Source: Streptomyces abikoensis (GTDB lineage: Bacteria > Actinomycetota > Actinomycetes > Streptomycetales > Streptomycetaceae). Taken from it: DNA of 64,000 nt. The notes under the pieces are model-generated. The model saw nothing but the letters and a program-made list of their open reading frames with translations, did not search any database and was not told the origin of the DNA. Below, piece by piece: positions 16,950-28,908 of the stretch. The stretch is taken from the NCBI RefSeq assembly GCF_014648775.1, contig NZ_BMRT01000002.1:248001-312000 (forward strand), given 5' to 3'. The position numbers and the translations under genes were made by a program. How positions within the stretch are numbered: the first letter of the stretch is position 1; each line of letters starts with the position of its first letter.

Positions 16950-18137
16950 ATGACGCACGCCGACCCGATGGTGGTCGACTTCCCGCTGCGCAAGCCCGGC
17001 GAGGCCTTCCCGCCTCCCCGGTACACGACCTACCGCGAACAGGAGGGGCTGGTCCTCTCCTACCTGCCCAACGGCAACAAGTGCTGGCTGGTCACCCGGC
17101 ACGAGGACGTCCGCGCCGTCTTCACCAACCCGAAGATCAGCTCCAACCCGGACCACAAGGGCTTCCCCAACATCAGCGAGACCATGGGCGTGCCCAAGCA
17201 GGAGCAGATCCCCGGCTGGTTCGTGGGCATGGACTCCCCGGAGCACGACCGCTTCCGCAAGGCGCTCATCCCCGAGTTCACCGTGCGCCGGGTCCGGGCC
17301 ATGCGCCCCGCGATCGAGGAGACGGTCGACAAGCTCATCGACGAGCTGCTGGCCTCCGGCAACTCGGCGGACCTCGTCGCCGACTTCGCGCTGCCCGTGC
17401 CCTCCCTGGTGATCTCCGCCCTGCTGGGCGTGCCCCCGGTGGACCGCGACTTCTTCGAGTCCCGCACCCGCACCCTGGTCGCCATTCGCTCCTCCACCGA
17501 CCAGCAGCGCGACACCGCCACCAAGGAACTCCTGCGCTACATCAACCGGCTCATCGACATCAAGTCGAAGTGGCCCCAGGACGACCTGGTCAGCAGGCTT
17601 CTCGCCACCGGCACCATCGCCCCCCACGAGCTGTCCGGCGTGCTGCTGCTCCTGCTGATCGCCGGCCACGAGACCACGGCCAACAACATCGCGCTGGGCG
17701 TGATGACCCTGCTGCAGAACCCCCAGTGGATCGGCGACGACCGCGTCGTCGAGGAGACGCTGCGCTTCCACTCGGTCGCCGACATCGTCTCCCTGCGGGT
17801 GGCCGTCGAGGACGTGGAGATCGCCGGGCAGCTCGTCCGGGCCGGGGAGGGCGTCATCCCGCTGGTGGCCGCCGCCAACCACGACGAGAAGGTCTTCGCC
17901 TGCCCCCACGCCTTCGACCCCTCCCGCACCGACCGCCACCACGTGGCCTTCGGCTACGGCATGCACCAGTGCCTCGGCCAGAACCTGGTGCGCGTCGAGA
18001 TGGAGATCGCCTACCGCAAGCTCTTCGAGCGCATCCCCACCCTCCGGCTGGCGGTCCCCGTGGAGGAACTGGCCTTCAAACACGACGTCGTACTCTTCGG
18101 GCTGCACGAGATGCCCGTCCAGTGGGAGAGCTCCTGA
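16950..18137 (+). CDS. fscP: Cytochrome P450, macrolactone methyl oxidase (FscP/NysN type)
   Basis: 395 residues. P450 motifs are complete: the I-helix AGHETT (residues 238-243), ExxR at 269-272 (ETLR), and the heme loop FGYGMHQCLGQ with ligand C341. In the family this enzyme oxidises the exocyclic C16-type methyl to the carboxyl group of polyene macrolides. The stop overlaps the ferredoxin start (TGATG), so the redox partner is co-translated. The proposed substrate position follows from synteny with candicidin, not from the sequence alone. Confidence 0.92.
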   Translation: MTHADPMVVDFPLRKPGEAFPPPRYTTYREQEGLVLSYLPNGNKCWLVTRHEDVRAVFTNPKISSNPDHKGFPNISETMGVPKQEQIPGWFVGMDSPEHDRFRKALIPEFTVRRVRAMRPAIEETVDKLIDELLASGNSADLVADFALPVPSLVISALLGVPPVDRDFFESRTRTLVAIRSSTDQQRDTATKELLRYINRLIDIKSKWPQDDLVSRLLATGTIAPHELSGVLLLLLIAGHETTANNIALGVMTLLQNPQWIGDDRVVEETLRFHSVADIVSLRVAVEDVEIAGQLVRAGEGVIPLVAAANHDEKVFACPHAFDPSRTDRHHVAFGYGMHQCLGQNLVRVEMEIAYRKLFERIPTLRLAVPVEELAFKHDVVLFGLHEMPVQWESS

Positions 18138-18331
18138 TGCGTATCACCGCCGACAACGAACGCTGCATCGGCGCGGGCCAGTGCGTGCTGACCGCCCCGG
18201 ACGTCTTCGACCAGGACGACGACGGACTGGTCACTGTCCTGGCCCCCGAACCCGGCGCCGGACTCACCGACGCCGTATGGCGGGCGGGCGACCTCTGCCC
18301 GGCACGGGCCATCACCGTGCACGAGGACTGA
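18137..18331 (+). CDS. fscFE: [3Fe-4S]-type ferredoxin, P450 electron donor
   Basis: 64 residues. Cluster ligands are C10 and C16 (CIGAGQC) and C54 (DLCPARAI). The second cysteine of a 4Fe-4S set is replaced by Ala, so a [3Fe-4S] cluster is expected, as in Streptomyces P450 ferredoxins such as Fdx-1/SoyB types. Translation is coupled to the P450 by a one-base overlap. Confidence 0.93.
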   Translation: MRITADNERCIGAGQCVLTAPDVFDQDDDGLVTVLAPEPGAGLTDAVWRAGDLCPARAITVHED

Positions 18332-18393
18332 GCCCGCGCGAGGACCGACGCGCGCAACGCCCCGCCACCCCCACCGAGAAAGGACCCGAGCCC

Positions 18394-19151
18394 TTGAACA
18401 GCGCGGACAACGACCTGGCCCTGTGGGCCCGGCGCTACCACCCGGCCGAGACCGCCACCACCCGGCTGGTCTGCTTCCCCCACGCGGGCGGCTCGGCCAG
18501 CTTCTTCCACCCCGTCTCCGCCCGGTTCGCCCCCGGCGTCGACGTCATCGCCCTGCAGTACCCCGGCCGCCAGGACCGCCGCCACGAGCCCTGCATCACC
18601 GACATCGCCACCCTCGCCGACCGGATCACCGACCGGCTCATCGACCTGGACGACAAGCCCACCGTCTACTTCGGCCACAGTATGGGCGCCGTCCTCGCCT
18701 TCGAGGTGGCCCTGCGGCTGGAGGCCAAGGGCGCGGCGTCCGCCCCGAAGGCCGTCATCGCCTCCGGCCGGCGGGCCCCCTCCACCTCCCGCCCCGAGAC
18801 CGTCCACCAGCGCGACGACGACGGCGTCATCGCCGAACTCAAGCTCCTCAACGGCACGGACGCCGGGGTCCTCGGCGACGAGGAGATCCTGCGGATGGCC
18901 CTGCCCGCGATCCGCGGCGACTACACCGCGATCGAGACCTACCGCTGCCCCGAGGACCGCGTCGTCCGCTGCCCCGTCACCGTCCTCACCGGCGACGCCG
19001 ACCCCCGCACCTCCCTGGACGAGGCCAAGGCCTGGGAGCGGCACACCGAGGGCGAGTTCCGGCTCGAGGTGTTCCCCGGCGGCCACTTCTTCCTCACCGG
19101 CAATCACGTGGCCGTGAACGCCGAGATAGCCCGCGAACTCGGGAAACTCTG

Positions 19152-19152
<1 letters not shown>
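18394..19152 (+). CDS. fscTE: Type II thioesterase
   Basis: 252 residues from a TTG start with AAAGGA nine bases upstream; no ATG/GTG lies nearer in frame. An alpha/beta hydrolase: FPHAGGSASFF near residue 28, nucleophile S96 in GHSMG, and the likely triad residues D203 (GDADPRT) and H231 (PGGHFFL). Such enzymes clear misprimed or decarboxylated acyl groups from PKS carrier proteins. The stop overlaps the start of pabAB by one base. Confidence 0.92.
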
Positions 19153-21269
<2,117 letters not shown>

Positions 21270-21327
21270 CCGCCGCACCGGGCCCGGCCGGCGACACCGG
21301 CGCCCATCCGAACCTCCGGGAGTGACG

Positions 21328-24300
21328 ATGCCCGTCCGCACCACCGACTACACGATCGACCCGACGGCCGGTTCCCCCGGCGTCCTGGGCGGCTTCACAC
21401 TCCCGGACGTGTTCCAGGCCGCCGTGAGCGCCGCCCCCGACGCGGTGGCCCTCGTCGACGGGGAACGCTCCTGGACCTGGCGGCAGTGGCACGCCGACGT
21501 CGACGCCCTGGCCAGGGGCCTCCAGGAGCTCGGGGTGGCGCCCGGCGACGTGGTGGCGGCGCACCTGCCCAACAGCTGGGAGTTCCCCACCCTCCACCTG
21601 GCCGTCGCCGCCGTCGGCGCCGTGCTGCTGCCCGTCCACCAGGGCAACGGCCCCAAGGACGTCCACGCCCTGCTGAGCCGGGTCGAGCCCGCGCTCGCCG
21701 TCCTCCCCGCCGCGACCCAGGACGGACGCGAACACGAACTGACCGTCCGTCATCTCCAGCGGACCGTGCCCTCACTCGGGACCGTCCTGCTCACCGGCAC
21801 GGCCGGCAAGCAGGAGGACGAGCCCGGCACGGCCCGGCTGGACACCCTGCTGGCCACCTGGTCGGGCCACGCCCCCCACCCCGTGACCGTGACCCCGGAC
21901 ATGCCGTTCGTACTCGTCCCGTCCTCCGGCACCACCTCCGCCCGGCCGAAGATCTGCCTCCACAGCCACGACGGCCTGCTGTCGAACACCTCGGCCGTCA
22001 CCGCCGAGGCCCCGGAGGCGTTCGCCCGCGCGGTCGTCACGGCCTGCCCCCTCACCCACCTCTTCGGCCTCCAGTCCCTCCACTCGGCCCTGTTCGCCGC
22101 CTGCCGGCAGGTGCTGCTGGGCTCCTGGGACCCCGACCGCTTCCTCGCCCTGGCCCGGGAGGCCGACCCGAGCGTCGTCTTCGCCGTCCCCGCGCAGCTC
22201 CACGACGTCGTCACCCGGCTCACCGAGACCGGCGAACCGGCCGGCTTCCGGCCCCACGAGGTGCGCACGGCGGGCGCGGCCATCCCCGGCCCGCTCGTCG
22301 CGGGCGTACGGGACGCGCTCGACTGCGCGCTCGTCGTCGTCTGGGGAATGTCCGAACTGGGCACCGGCACCCGCACCCGCGCCGACGACCCCGCCGACGT
22401 CGCCACGCGCAGCGTCGGCCTGCCCACGAACGGCGCCGGGATCCGCGTCGTCGACGAGGACGGCCGCGACTGCCCCCCGGGCACGGTCGGCGAACTGCGC
22501 TACCGCAGCCCCGGGATGTTCCGCGGCTACTACCGCGAGCCGGAGCTCACCCGCGCGGCCGTCACCGACGACGGCTGGCTGCGCACCGGCGACCTGGCCG
22601 CCCTGGGCCCCGACGGGCGGGTCGCGTTCCACGGCCGGTCGGCCGAGATCGTCAACGTGGGCGGCCGGAAGTTCAACGCCACGGAGATCCAGGGCCTGCT
22701 CGCGGACCTCCCCGGCGTGGGCCCCCTCGCGGTCCTGGGCGTGCCGGACGCCCGCCTCGGCGAGTACCCCTGCCTGGTCGTCACGGAGAAGGCCGCTCCC
22801 GCGCCCGGCCTCGCGGAGGTGACGGACTTCCTGCGGCGGCGCGGCGTGGCCGACTACAAGATCCCGCTGGAGGTGGTCACGGTGCCGGAGCTCCCACTCA
22901 CCCCCGCCGGCAAACTCCACCGCCGGGCACTGGAACAGGCGCTCGCCACGGGCGAGATCGCCCGGGGCCCGGTCTGCGACGGCCCGGACCGGCGGCCGTG
23001 CACGGTCGAGGAGGCGCTGGACCTCGTCCGCGGGTGCGTGGCCGACGTCCTGGCGGGCGTATCGGTGGGCGCCGACGGGGACGTGCCCGGGGCCGGCCGC
23101 GGGGACGTGCCTGGCCTGCAGGACGCCGTCCCCGCGGAGGCGACCTTCCGTGATCTGGGCCTCGACTCCGTCCTCGCCATCCGGCTGCGCAACCTCCTCC
23201 AGGAGGCGACGGGGCTGCCCCTGCCCACCACCCTGGCCTTCGACTTCCCCACCCCGCTCGCCGTGGCGCGTGCCCTGACCGGCTGCCCCGCCGAGGAGAC
23301 GGCACCGGAGGCCGTCCCCGCGCACGGAGCGGACTCCGGCGAGCCCGTGGCCGTCATCGGCATGGCCTGCCGACTGCCGGGCGGCGCGAACTCCCCCGAG
23401 GAGCTGTGGGCCCTCCTCGCCGACGGCACCGACGCGGTCTCCGGCTTCCCCACGGGCCGCGGCTGGGACCTCGACCGGCTCTTCGACGACGACCCCGAGC
23501 ACCGGGGCACCTCCTACGCCCGCGAAGGCGGCTTCCTCCACGACGCGGGCCACTTCGACGCGGGCTTCTTCGGCCTCTCCGACCGGGAGGCCCTGGCCAC
23601 CGACCCCCAGCAGCGGCTGCTGCTCGAGATCTCCTGGGAGGCCCTGGAACGGGCGGGCATCGACCCGACGACCCTCAAGGGCACCCGCACGGGCGTCTTC
23701 ACCGGCGCCATGTACCACGACTACGCCACCGACCGGGCGGGCGCGGCGGCCGATCTGGAAGGGCTGCTGGGCATCGGCACGGCCGCGAGCGCCCTGTCCG
23801 GGCGCGTCGCCTACACCTACGGTTTCGAGGGCCCGGCCCTGACGGTCGACACGGCCTGCTCGTCCTCGCTCGTCGCCCTGCACCTGGCGTGCCAGTCCCT
23901 GCGGTCCGGCGAGTCCTCCCTGGCCCTGGCGGGCGGGGTCGCCGTCATGGCGACCCCGGCGTCCTTCGTCGAGTTCTCCCGGCTGCGCGGCCTGTCCCCC
24001 GACGGGCGCTGCAAGTCCTTCGCGGACGCCGCCGACGGCGCGGCCTGGTCCGAGGGCGCGGGACTGCTCCTGCTGGAGCGGCTGAGCGACGCCCGTCGCA
24101 ACGGCCACCCGGTGCTGGCGGTCGTCCGGGGCTCCGCTGTCAACCAGGACGGCGCGTCCAACGGCATCACCGCCCCCAACGGCCCCTCCCAGCAGCGCGT
24201 CATCCGCCAGGCCCTCGCCAACGCCGGGCTGGAGGCGGCGGACGTCGACGCCTTGGAGGGCCACGGCACGGGCACGGCCCTCGGCGACCCCATCGAGGCG

Positions 24301-26586
24301 CAGGCGCTGCTGGCCGCGTACGGCAAGGACCGGGACGCGGACCGGCCGCTGTGGCTCGGGTCCGTCAAGTCGAACATCGGCCACGCGCAGGCGGCCGCCG
24401 GCGTCGCCGGTGTGATCAAGACTGTGCTGGCGCTGCGCCACGAGGTCCTGCCCGGGACCCTGCACGTGAACCAGCCGTCCTCGCACGTGGACTGGGCGGC
24501 GGGTGCGGTGGAACTGCTGACGGAGGCGCGGGCGTGGCCCCGGGAGGACGGGCGGACGCGCCGGGCGGGCGTGTCCTCGTTCGGGATCAGCGGCACCAAC
24601 GCGCACGTGATCCTGGAGGAACCGCCGGCAACGGCGGCGGACCCCGTCGGGCCTTCGGGTGAGGATGACGGGCCGGCCGTGCCCTGGGTCCTGTCCGCCC
24701 GCACCGACGCGGCCCTGCGCGCCCAGGCGCTGCGGCTGGCCGAGCACGCGCGGGCGAACCCCGCCCTGTCGGCCCGGGACATCGGCTACTCCCTGGCCAC
24801 CACCCGGGCCCTGCACGGCCGGCGGGCCGTCGTCACCGGCTCCTCGCGCGAGGAACTGCTCGCCGCCACCGCCGCGTTCGGCGGCGGCGAGCGCGCGCCC
24901 GGCGTCGTACGCGACGAGAGCGCGCCCGGCGACATGGCGTTCGTCTTCACGGGCCAGGGCAGCCAGCGCCCGGGCATGGGCCGGCGGGCCGCCGCGGCCT
25001 TCCCCGTCTTCGACGCGGCGCTGCGCGAGGTCTGCGCGGTCCTCGACCCGCTGCTGGAACGGCCGCTCACCTCGGTGATGTGGGCGGCCCCCGACTCCGA
25101 GGAGGCCGGGCTCCTCGACGACACCGCGTACGCCCAGCCGGCGCTGTTCGCCGTCGGGGTCGCGCTCCACCGGCTGTTCACCTCATGGGGAGTGGTCCCG
25201 GACCACCTGGTGGGCCACTCGGTCGGCGAGATCACCGCCGCCCATGTGGCGGGGGTCCTCGGCCTGCGGGACGCCTGCGCGCTGGTCGCGGCCCGGGGCA
25301 GGCTGATGGGGGCGCTGCCCCCGGGCGGCACGATGGTGGCGGTCCGCATCGCCGAGGACGAGCTCACGCCGTGGCTGGCCGGGCTCGCCGACAGCGTGGC
25401 CGTCGCCGCGGTGAACGGGCCGCGCTCGGTGGTGCTGTCGGGCGCGGAGGGCCCGCTCACCGGGCTCGCCGACCGGCTCGCGGCCGCCGGGCACAAGACC
25501 CGGCAGCTCGTGGTGAGCCACGGCTTCCACTCGCCGCTGATGGAGCCGATGTTGGCGGAGTTCCGGGAGGTCGTCGAGGGGCTGTCCTTCGCCGCCCCGG
25601 CCGTGCCGGTCGTCTCGGCCCTCACCGGCCGCCCCCTGACCGCCGAGGAGGCCCGCGACCCCGGCCACTGGGTGCGGCACGTCCGGGAGGCGGTGCGCTT
25701 CAAGGACGCCGTCGACCGGTTGCGGGGCGGGCCGGCCGCGACGACGTGCTTCCTGGAGCTGGGCCCGGACCCGGCGCTCACGCCGATGATCGACGAGTGC
25801 GTCCAGGCGACGGCCGGCCGGCCGGGGGCCGTCACGATCGTCCCGACACTGGCGACGGGTCAGGACGAGGCGCGGGCCGCGCTCGCCGCCGCGGCCCGGC
25901 TCCACGCCCACGGCGCGTCCGTCGACTGGCGGGCCGTGCTGCCGGCGGCCGTGCCGGTGGCCCTGCCGACGTACGCCTTCCAGCGCCGCGAGTACTGGGT
26001 GGGCTCGGCGGCCACGGCCACCGCGCCCCCGGCGCCGCCCGTGATGCCCTCGGTGCCCGCCGTCGACGACACGGGCGCGTCCCCGCTGCGGGAGCGGCTG
26101 GCGGGGCTCGACGGGCCGGAGCGGGATGAGTTGCTCCTGGGCCTGGTCCTGGCCGAGGTGACCGCCGTGCTCGGCGGGCGCGGGCCGCAGGGCGAGGACG
26201 CCGGGGCGCAGCCCTTCACGGAGATGGGCATCACGTCCGTGAACGCGATCGAGCTGCGCGGACGGATCATCGAGGCGACCGGCGTCCGGCTCCCGGCGAC
26301 GCTGGTCTTCGACCACCCCACTCCGGACGCCGTCGTCGCTCTGCTGCGGGAACGCCTGGAGGAGACGGCGACGCGGTCGCCGCGCGGGGTGACCGGTCTG
26401 GTGGACGAGCTGGAGTACCTCCTCTCCACGGGCGTCACGGTCAACGCGGAGACGGCGGCCCGGCTGCGGGCCCTCGCGACCCGCTGGGGCCCGGAGACCA
26501 CACCCGAGGCCGAAGTGCCGGAGAGCGGGCTGGACCTGGACTCGGCCAGCGACGAAGAGCTGTTCCGGCTGATGGACGGGGAGTGA
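21328..26586 (+). CDS. fscA: Starter PKS: CoA ligase-ACP loading module plus KS-AT-ACP module 1
   Basis: 1,752 residues. An adenylate-forming domain (about 1-545; [12 protein letters not shown] and [15 protein letters not shown]) activates the aromatic acid, most likely p-aminobenzoate. Then come ACP (S614 in LGLDS), KS (about 672-1097, C844 in DTACSSS, HGTGT and GHAQAAAG histidines), AT (S1298 in GHSVGE) and a second ACP (S1637 in GITSV). The AT substrate motif reads HGFH (1398-1401), close to the malonyl form HAFH. There is no KR, DH or ER, so the keto group next to the ring is kept, as in the p-aminoacetophenone end of aromatic heptaenes. The C-terminus ([14 protein letters not shown]) is a docking tail. 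The start is the ATG six bases after GGGAG; a GTG two codons earlier is possible. Confidence 0.94.
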   Translation: MPVRTTDYTIDPTAGSPGVLGGFTLPDVFQAAVSAAPDAVALVDGERSWTWRQWHADVDALARGLQELGVAPGDVVAAHLPNSWEFPTLHLAVAAVGAVLLPVHQGNGPKDVHALLSRVEPALAVLPAATQDGREHELTVRHLQRTVPSLGTVLLTGTAGKQEDEPGTARLDTLLATWSGHAPHPVTVTPDMPFVLVPSSGTTSARPKICLHSHDGLLSNTSAVTAEAPEAFARAVVTACPLTHLFGLQSLHSALFAACRQVLLGSWDPDRFLALAREADPSVVFAVPAQLHDVVTRLTETGEPAGFRPHEVRTAGAAIPGPLVAGVRDALDCALVVVWGMSELGTGTRTRADDPADVATRSVGLPTNGAGIRVVDEDGRDCPPGTVGELRYRSPGMFRGYYREPELTRAAVTDDGWLRTGDLAALGPDGRVAFHGRSAEIVNVGGRKFNATEIQGLLADLPGVGPLAVLGVPDARLGEYPCLVVTEKAAPAPGLAEVTDFLRRRGVADYKIPLEVVTVPELPLTPAGKLHRRALEQALATGEIARGPVCDGPDRRPCTVEEALDLVRGCVADVLAGVSVGADGDVPGAGRGDVPGLQDAVPAEATFRDLGLDSVLAIRLRNLLQEATGLPLPTTLAFDFPTPLAVARALTGCPAEETAPEAVPAHGADSGEPVAVIGMACRLPGGANSPEELWALLADGTDAVSGFPTGRGWDLDRLFDDDPEHRGTSYAREGGFLHDAGHFDAGFFGLSDREALATDPQQRLLLEISWEALERAGIDPTTLKGTRTGVFTGAMYHDYATDRAGAAADLEGLLGIGTAASALSGRVAYTYGFEGPALTVDTACSSSLVALHLACQSLRSGESSLALAGGVAVMATPASFVEFSRLRGLSPDGRCKSFADAADGAAWSEGAGLLLLERLSDARRNGHPVLAVVRGSAVNQDGASNGITAPNGPSQQRVIRQALANAGLEAADVDALEGHGTGTALGDPIEAQALLAAYGKDRDADRPLWLGSVKSNIGHAQAAAGVAGVIKTVLALRHEVLPGTLHVNQPSSHVDWAAGAVELLTEARAWPREDGRTRRAGVSSFGISGTNAHVILEEPPATAADPVGPSGEDDGPAVPWVLSARTDAALRAQALRLAEHARANPALSARDIGYSLATTRALHGRRAVVTGSSREELLAATAAFGGGERAPGVVRDESAPGDMAFVFTGQGSQRPGMGRRAAAAFPVFDAALREVCAVLDPLLERPLTSVMWAAPDSEEAGLLDDTAYAQPALFAVGVALHRLFTSWGVVPDHLVGHSVGEITAAHVAGVLGLRDACALVAARGRLMGALPPGGTMVAVRIAEDELTPWLAGLADSVAVAAVNGPRSVVLSGAEGPLTGLADRLAAAGHKTRQLVVSHGFHSPLMEPMLAEFREVVEGLSFAAPAVPVVSALTGRPLTAEEARDPGHWVRHVREAVRFKDAVDRLRGGPAATTCFLELGPDPALTPMIDECVQATAGRPGAVTIVPTLATGQDEARAALAAAARLHAHGASVDWRAVLPAAVPVALPTYAFQRREYWVGSAATATAPPAPPVMPSVPAVDDTGASPLRERLAGLDGPERDELLLGLVLAEVTAVLGGRGPQGEDAGAQPFTEMGITSVNAIELRGRIIEATGVRLPATLVFDHPTPDAVVALLRERLEETATRSPRGVTGLVDELEYLLSTGVTVNAETAARLRALATRWGPETTPEAEVPESGLDLDSASDEELFRLMDGE

Positions 26587-26755
26587 GGGCACCCGCGACG
26601 TTCGAAGCGGGGCGTGAGCGCGTGGGTGAGCGAGTGGGTGAGCGAGTGGGTGAGTGCGGGCGCGAGTGCGGGCCCTGACCGGTGGGGCGCCCGTCGCCGA
26701 CGGTGTGCGCCGGCGCCCGTTCCCGGGGCCGGCGCACCCTCACCCTACGACCCGG
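26587..26755. repeat. Convergent spacer with a 12-bp tandem repeat and a hairpin
   Basis: GTGGGTGAGCGA occurs at 26622-26633 and 26634-26645, with a third, changed copy at 26646-26657. A 10-bp inverted repeat (26705-26714/26728-26737, first arm GTGCGCCGGC) follows and could terminate both the starter PKS and the convergent methyltransferase transcripts. Confidence 0.6.
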
Positions 26756-27625
26756 CTACGCGCCGGCCCGCCGGGCCAGGGAGTACAGGGGCCAGCCGTC
26801 GTGGTCGGCGTGGGTGGACACCTCGGTGAAGTGGCCGCTCGCCCACAGCAGTTCCGGCACGGACTCGCCGTGGACGTGCCCGTGCTCCACGACGAACCCG
26901 CCCCCGGGCCGCAGCAGCCGCCCGGCCGCCGCGACCACGTGCCGGATGACCCGCAGCCCGTCCGGTCCGCCGAAGATCGCCTGCCGGGGCTGGTGGGTGC
27001 CGAACTCCGGGGGCACCTCCGCACCGTCCGGCATGAACGGCGGGTTCGCCACCACCAGGTCCACCCGTCCGGTCAGCTCCTCCAGGAGCCCGGGGCGGGT
27101 GACGTCCGCCTCGTGGAGGACGATCGGGGTGTCGCCCAGCTTGACGCGGCGCTCGCGGTTGCGGCGGGCGAAGTCCAGCGCCAGCGGGTCGAAGTCGACG
27201 GCGTGGACGGTGGCGTCGGGCCGCCGGTGGGCCAGGGCCAGCGCGATCGCGCCCGAGCCGGTGCACAGGTCGGCCACGAGCGGCGCGGAGACCTCCGCGA
27301 CGGCCGCCAGCCCGCTGGAAAGGACCAGCTCGCTGTGCGGGCGGGGGACGAACACCCCGGGACCCACCGCCACCTCGACGCCGCCGAGCTCGGCGAGGCC
27401 GGTCAGGTGGCCCATCGGCGCCCCGTCGGCCCGGCGCCCCACCAGCCTGCGGAACTTCGCGACGACCCGGTCGTGCGGCTCGAAGTCCGCGACCAGCTCG
27501 CCCACCCTCCTGCCGAGCACATGGGCGGCGATCTCCTCGACCTCGCCCCGGGGGGCGGGATGCCCCTTGCGGCGCATGATCGCCACCGCCTCGTCCAACA
27601 ATTCCCCGAGGGGCTCTCGTGCCAT
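26756..27625 (-). CDS. PrmC/HemK-like SAM-dependent N-methyltransferase
   Basis: 289 residues from ATG with GGAGG four bases upstream. PrmC architecture is clear: an N-terminal helical domain (about 1-75), FVPRPHSELVL near residue 92, SAM-binding VADLCTGSGAIALALA (117-132), catalytic-site NPPF (194-197) in place of NPPY, and QAIFGGPDGLRVIRHV near 215. PrmC methylates the amide nitrogen of the release-factor GGQ glutamine. A stand-alone paralogue inside a polyene cluster suggests a different substrate. The neighbouring PKS uses p-aminobenzoate, and some aromatic heptaenes (partricin A, gedamycin, perimycin types) carry an N-methylated amine, so aromatic N-methylation is my leading guess. I recall no such gene between fscA and the transporters of FR-008. 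The family is firm, the substrate is inference. Confidence 0.85.
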   Translation of the reverse strand: MAREPLGELLDEAVAIMRRKGHPAPRGEVEEIAAHVLGRRVGELVADFEPHDRVVAKFRRLVGRRADGAPMGHLTGLAELGGVEVAVGPGVFVPRPHSELVLSSGLAAVAEVSAPLVADLCTGSGAIALALAHRRPDATVHAVDFDPLALDFARRNRERRVKLGDTPIVLHEADVTRPGLLEELTGRVDLVVANPPFMPDGAEVPPEFGTHQPRQAIFGGPDGLRVIRHVVAAAGRLLRPGGGFVVEHGHVHGESVPELLWASGHFTEVSTHADHDGWPLYSLARRAGA

Positions 27626-27822
27626 GGATCCTCCCTCTGCGCGGCCATCGGTCGACGGACGCCGAAGCAGCAACCATGCACCCGACAGCCCTAGGTGAGA
27701 CCCGAGACTTTTCGTGTTACGGCCGGTGGCCGGTCAACTCCCGGGTCCCGCATGCTCGCTGTCGGAAATCACTCGAAAATCACGGCGTTTTCGCCATCTC
27801 ATCCATCTGCGGGAGAACAGCC
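27626..27822. promoter_or_regulatory. Divergent promoter region, methyltransferase/ABC exporter
   Basis: 197 bases between two divergent starts, holding the operator-like site at 27691-27706 and an AT-richer stretch after it (27708-27720 and 27770-27800). One activator could control both transcripts from here. Confidence 0.55.
27691..27706. promoter_or_regulatory. Candidate PAS-LuxR (FscRI/PimM-type) operator
   Basis: CTAGGTGAGACCCGAG matches 11-12 of 16 positions of the recalled consensus CTVGGGAWWTCCCBAG and preserves both outer arms (CTAGG and CCCGAG). It lies 66 bases before the methyltransferase start and 117 before the ABC ATPase start. Confidence 0.5.
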
Positions 27823-28848
27823 ATGAGTGGGCTCACCGTACCTGTCGACGCCCCGATGGCCGGGGACGACATCATGATCGAGACCGAGGACGTGGGCAAG
27901 GTCTTCGGCTCCGTACGCGCACTGGACTCGGTGAACATCACCGCCCGGCGGGGCACCGTCCTCGCCCTGCTCGGCCACAACGGCGCGGGCAAGACCACCC
28001 TCGTCAACATCCTCGCCGCCGCCCTGCCGCCCAGCTCGGGCCGGGCCAGGGTGGCCGGTTTCGACGTCACGCGCGAACCCCGCGAGGTCCGCCGACGCGT
28101 CGGCCTGACCGGCCAGTTCGCCTCCGTCGACGCCCAGCTCAGCGGGCGGGAGAACCTCGTCCTCATCGCCCGGCTGCTGGGCGCCGACCGCAGGTCCGCC
28201 CGGGCCAGGGCCGACGAACTGCTGGAGCTCTTCGGGCTCCAGGAGTTCGCGACCCGCCGGCCGGGCACCTACTCCGGCGGCCTGCGCCGGCGCCTCGACC
28301 TCGCGGCGAGCCTCGTCGGCCAACCGGACGTCATCTTCCTCGACGAACCCACCACCGGGCTCGACCCGTCCAGCCGACTGAGGCTGTGGGAGATCGTGGA
28401 AGGGCTCGTCGCCCAGGGCACCACGGTCCTGCTCACCACCCAGTACCTCGACGAGGCGGACCGGCTGGCCGACTCCATCACGGTGCTCTCCGCCGGATCC
28501 GTCATCGCCGGCGGCACGGCCGCCGAGCTCAAGGCCACCGTCGGCCAGCGCACCGTCACCGTCACCCCCGACCCGGCCACCGGCCCGGACGCCGCCGCCG
28601 CGGCCCTGCGCCGCGCCGGGATGGAACCGGTCCCGGACCGGGAGAACGGCACGGTCGTCATCGCCATCGAGGCGTCCAAGGACATCGCGGCCGTCATCAG
28701 GGCCCTCGACCACGCGGGCATCGAGGCCACGGAACTGTCCTTCGGCGAACCCAGCCTCGACGACGTGTACCTGGCCCTGGCCGACCAGCAGACCCGCCCC
28801 CGGCCGGCGGCACCGGCGGCACCGGCGGCACCAACGGTCGTCCCGTAA
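27823..28848 (+). CDS. fscTI: ABC exporter ATPase, DrrA type
   Basis: 341 residues. Walker A GHNGAGKTT (51-59), signature YSGGLRRRLDL (150-160), Walker B VIFLDEP (170-176). The H-loop position is Gln (Q207, TTQYLDEAD), as in DrrA of the daunorubicin exporter. The C-terminus carries the DrrA-type FGEPSLDDVYLAL segment and then an Ala-Pro repeat tail. It energises the permease encoded next and probably exports the polyene. The ATG at 27823 follows GGGAGA; the open frame reaches back to 27619 but has no ribosome site and would overlap the methyltransferase start. The fscT symbol is by position and analogy. Confidence 0.9.
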   Translation: MSGLTVPVDAPMAGDDIMIETEDVGKVFGSVRALDSVNITARRGTVLALLGHNGAGKTTLVNILAAALPPSSGRARVAGFDVTREPREVRRRVGLTGQFASVDAQLSGRENLVLIARLLGADRRSARARADELLELFGLQEFATRRPGTYSGGLRRRLDLAASLVGQPDVIFLDEPTTGLDPSSRLRLWEIVEGLVAQGTTVLLTTQYLDEADRLADSITVLSAGSVIAGGTAAELKATVGQRTVTVTPDPATGPDAAAAALRRAGMEPVPDRENGTVVIAIEASKDIAAVIRALDHAGIEATELSFGEPSLDDVYLALADQQTRPRPAAPAAPAAPTVVP

Positions 28849-28908
28849 ACCCCCGTCCCCATCCCCACCCCCGCCCATCCGCATGTTCGCGTTCACTGTG
28901 GAGACTCC

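Noticed and set aside
26756-27625. Methyltransferase as the housekeeping release-factor methyltransferase PrmC
   Set aside because: Housekeeping prmC normally sits beside prfA. This copy is isolated in the cluster, has NPPF instead of NPPY and shares a divergent promoter with the exporter. It cannot be fully excluded without the rest of the genome.
27619-27822. Upstream extension of the ABC ATPase to 27619
   Set aside because: No ribosome site, overlaps the methyltransferase start codon, and the extra 68 residues resemble nothing in the family. ATG at 27823 has GGGAGA before it.
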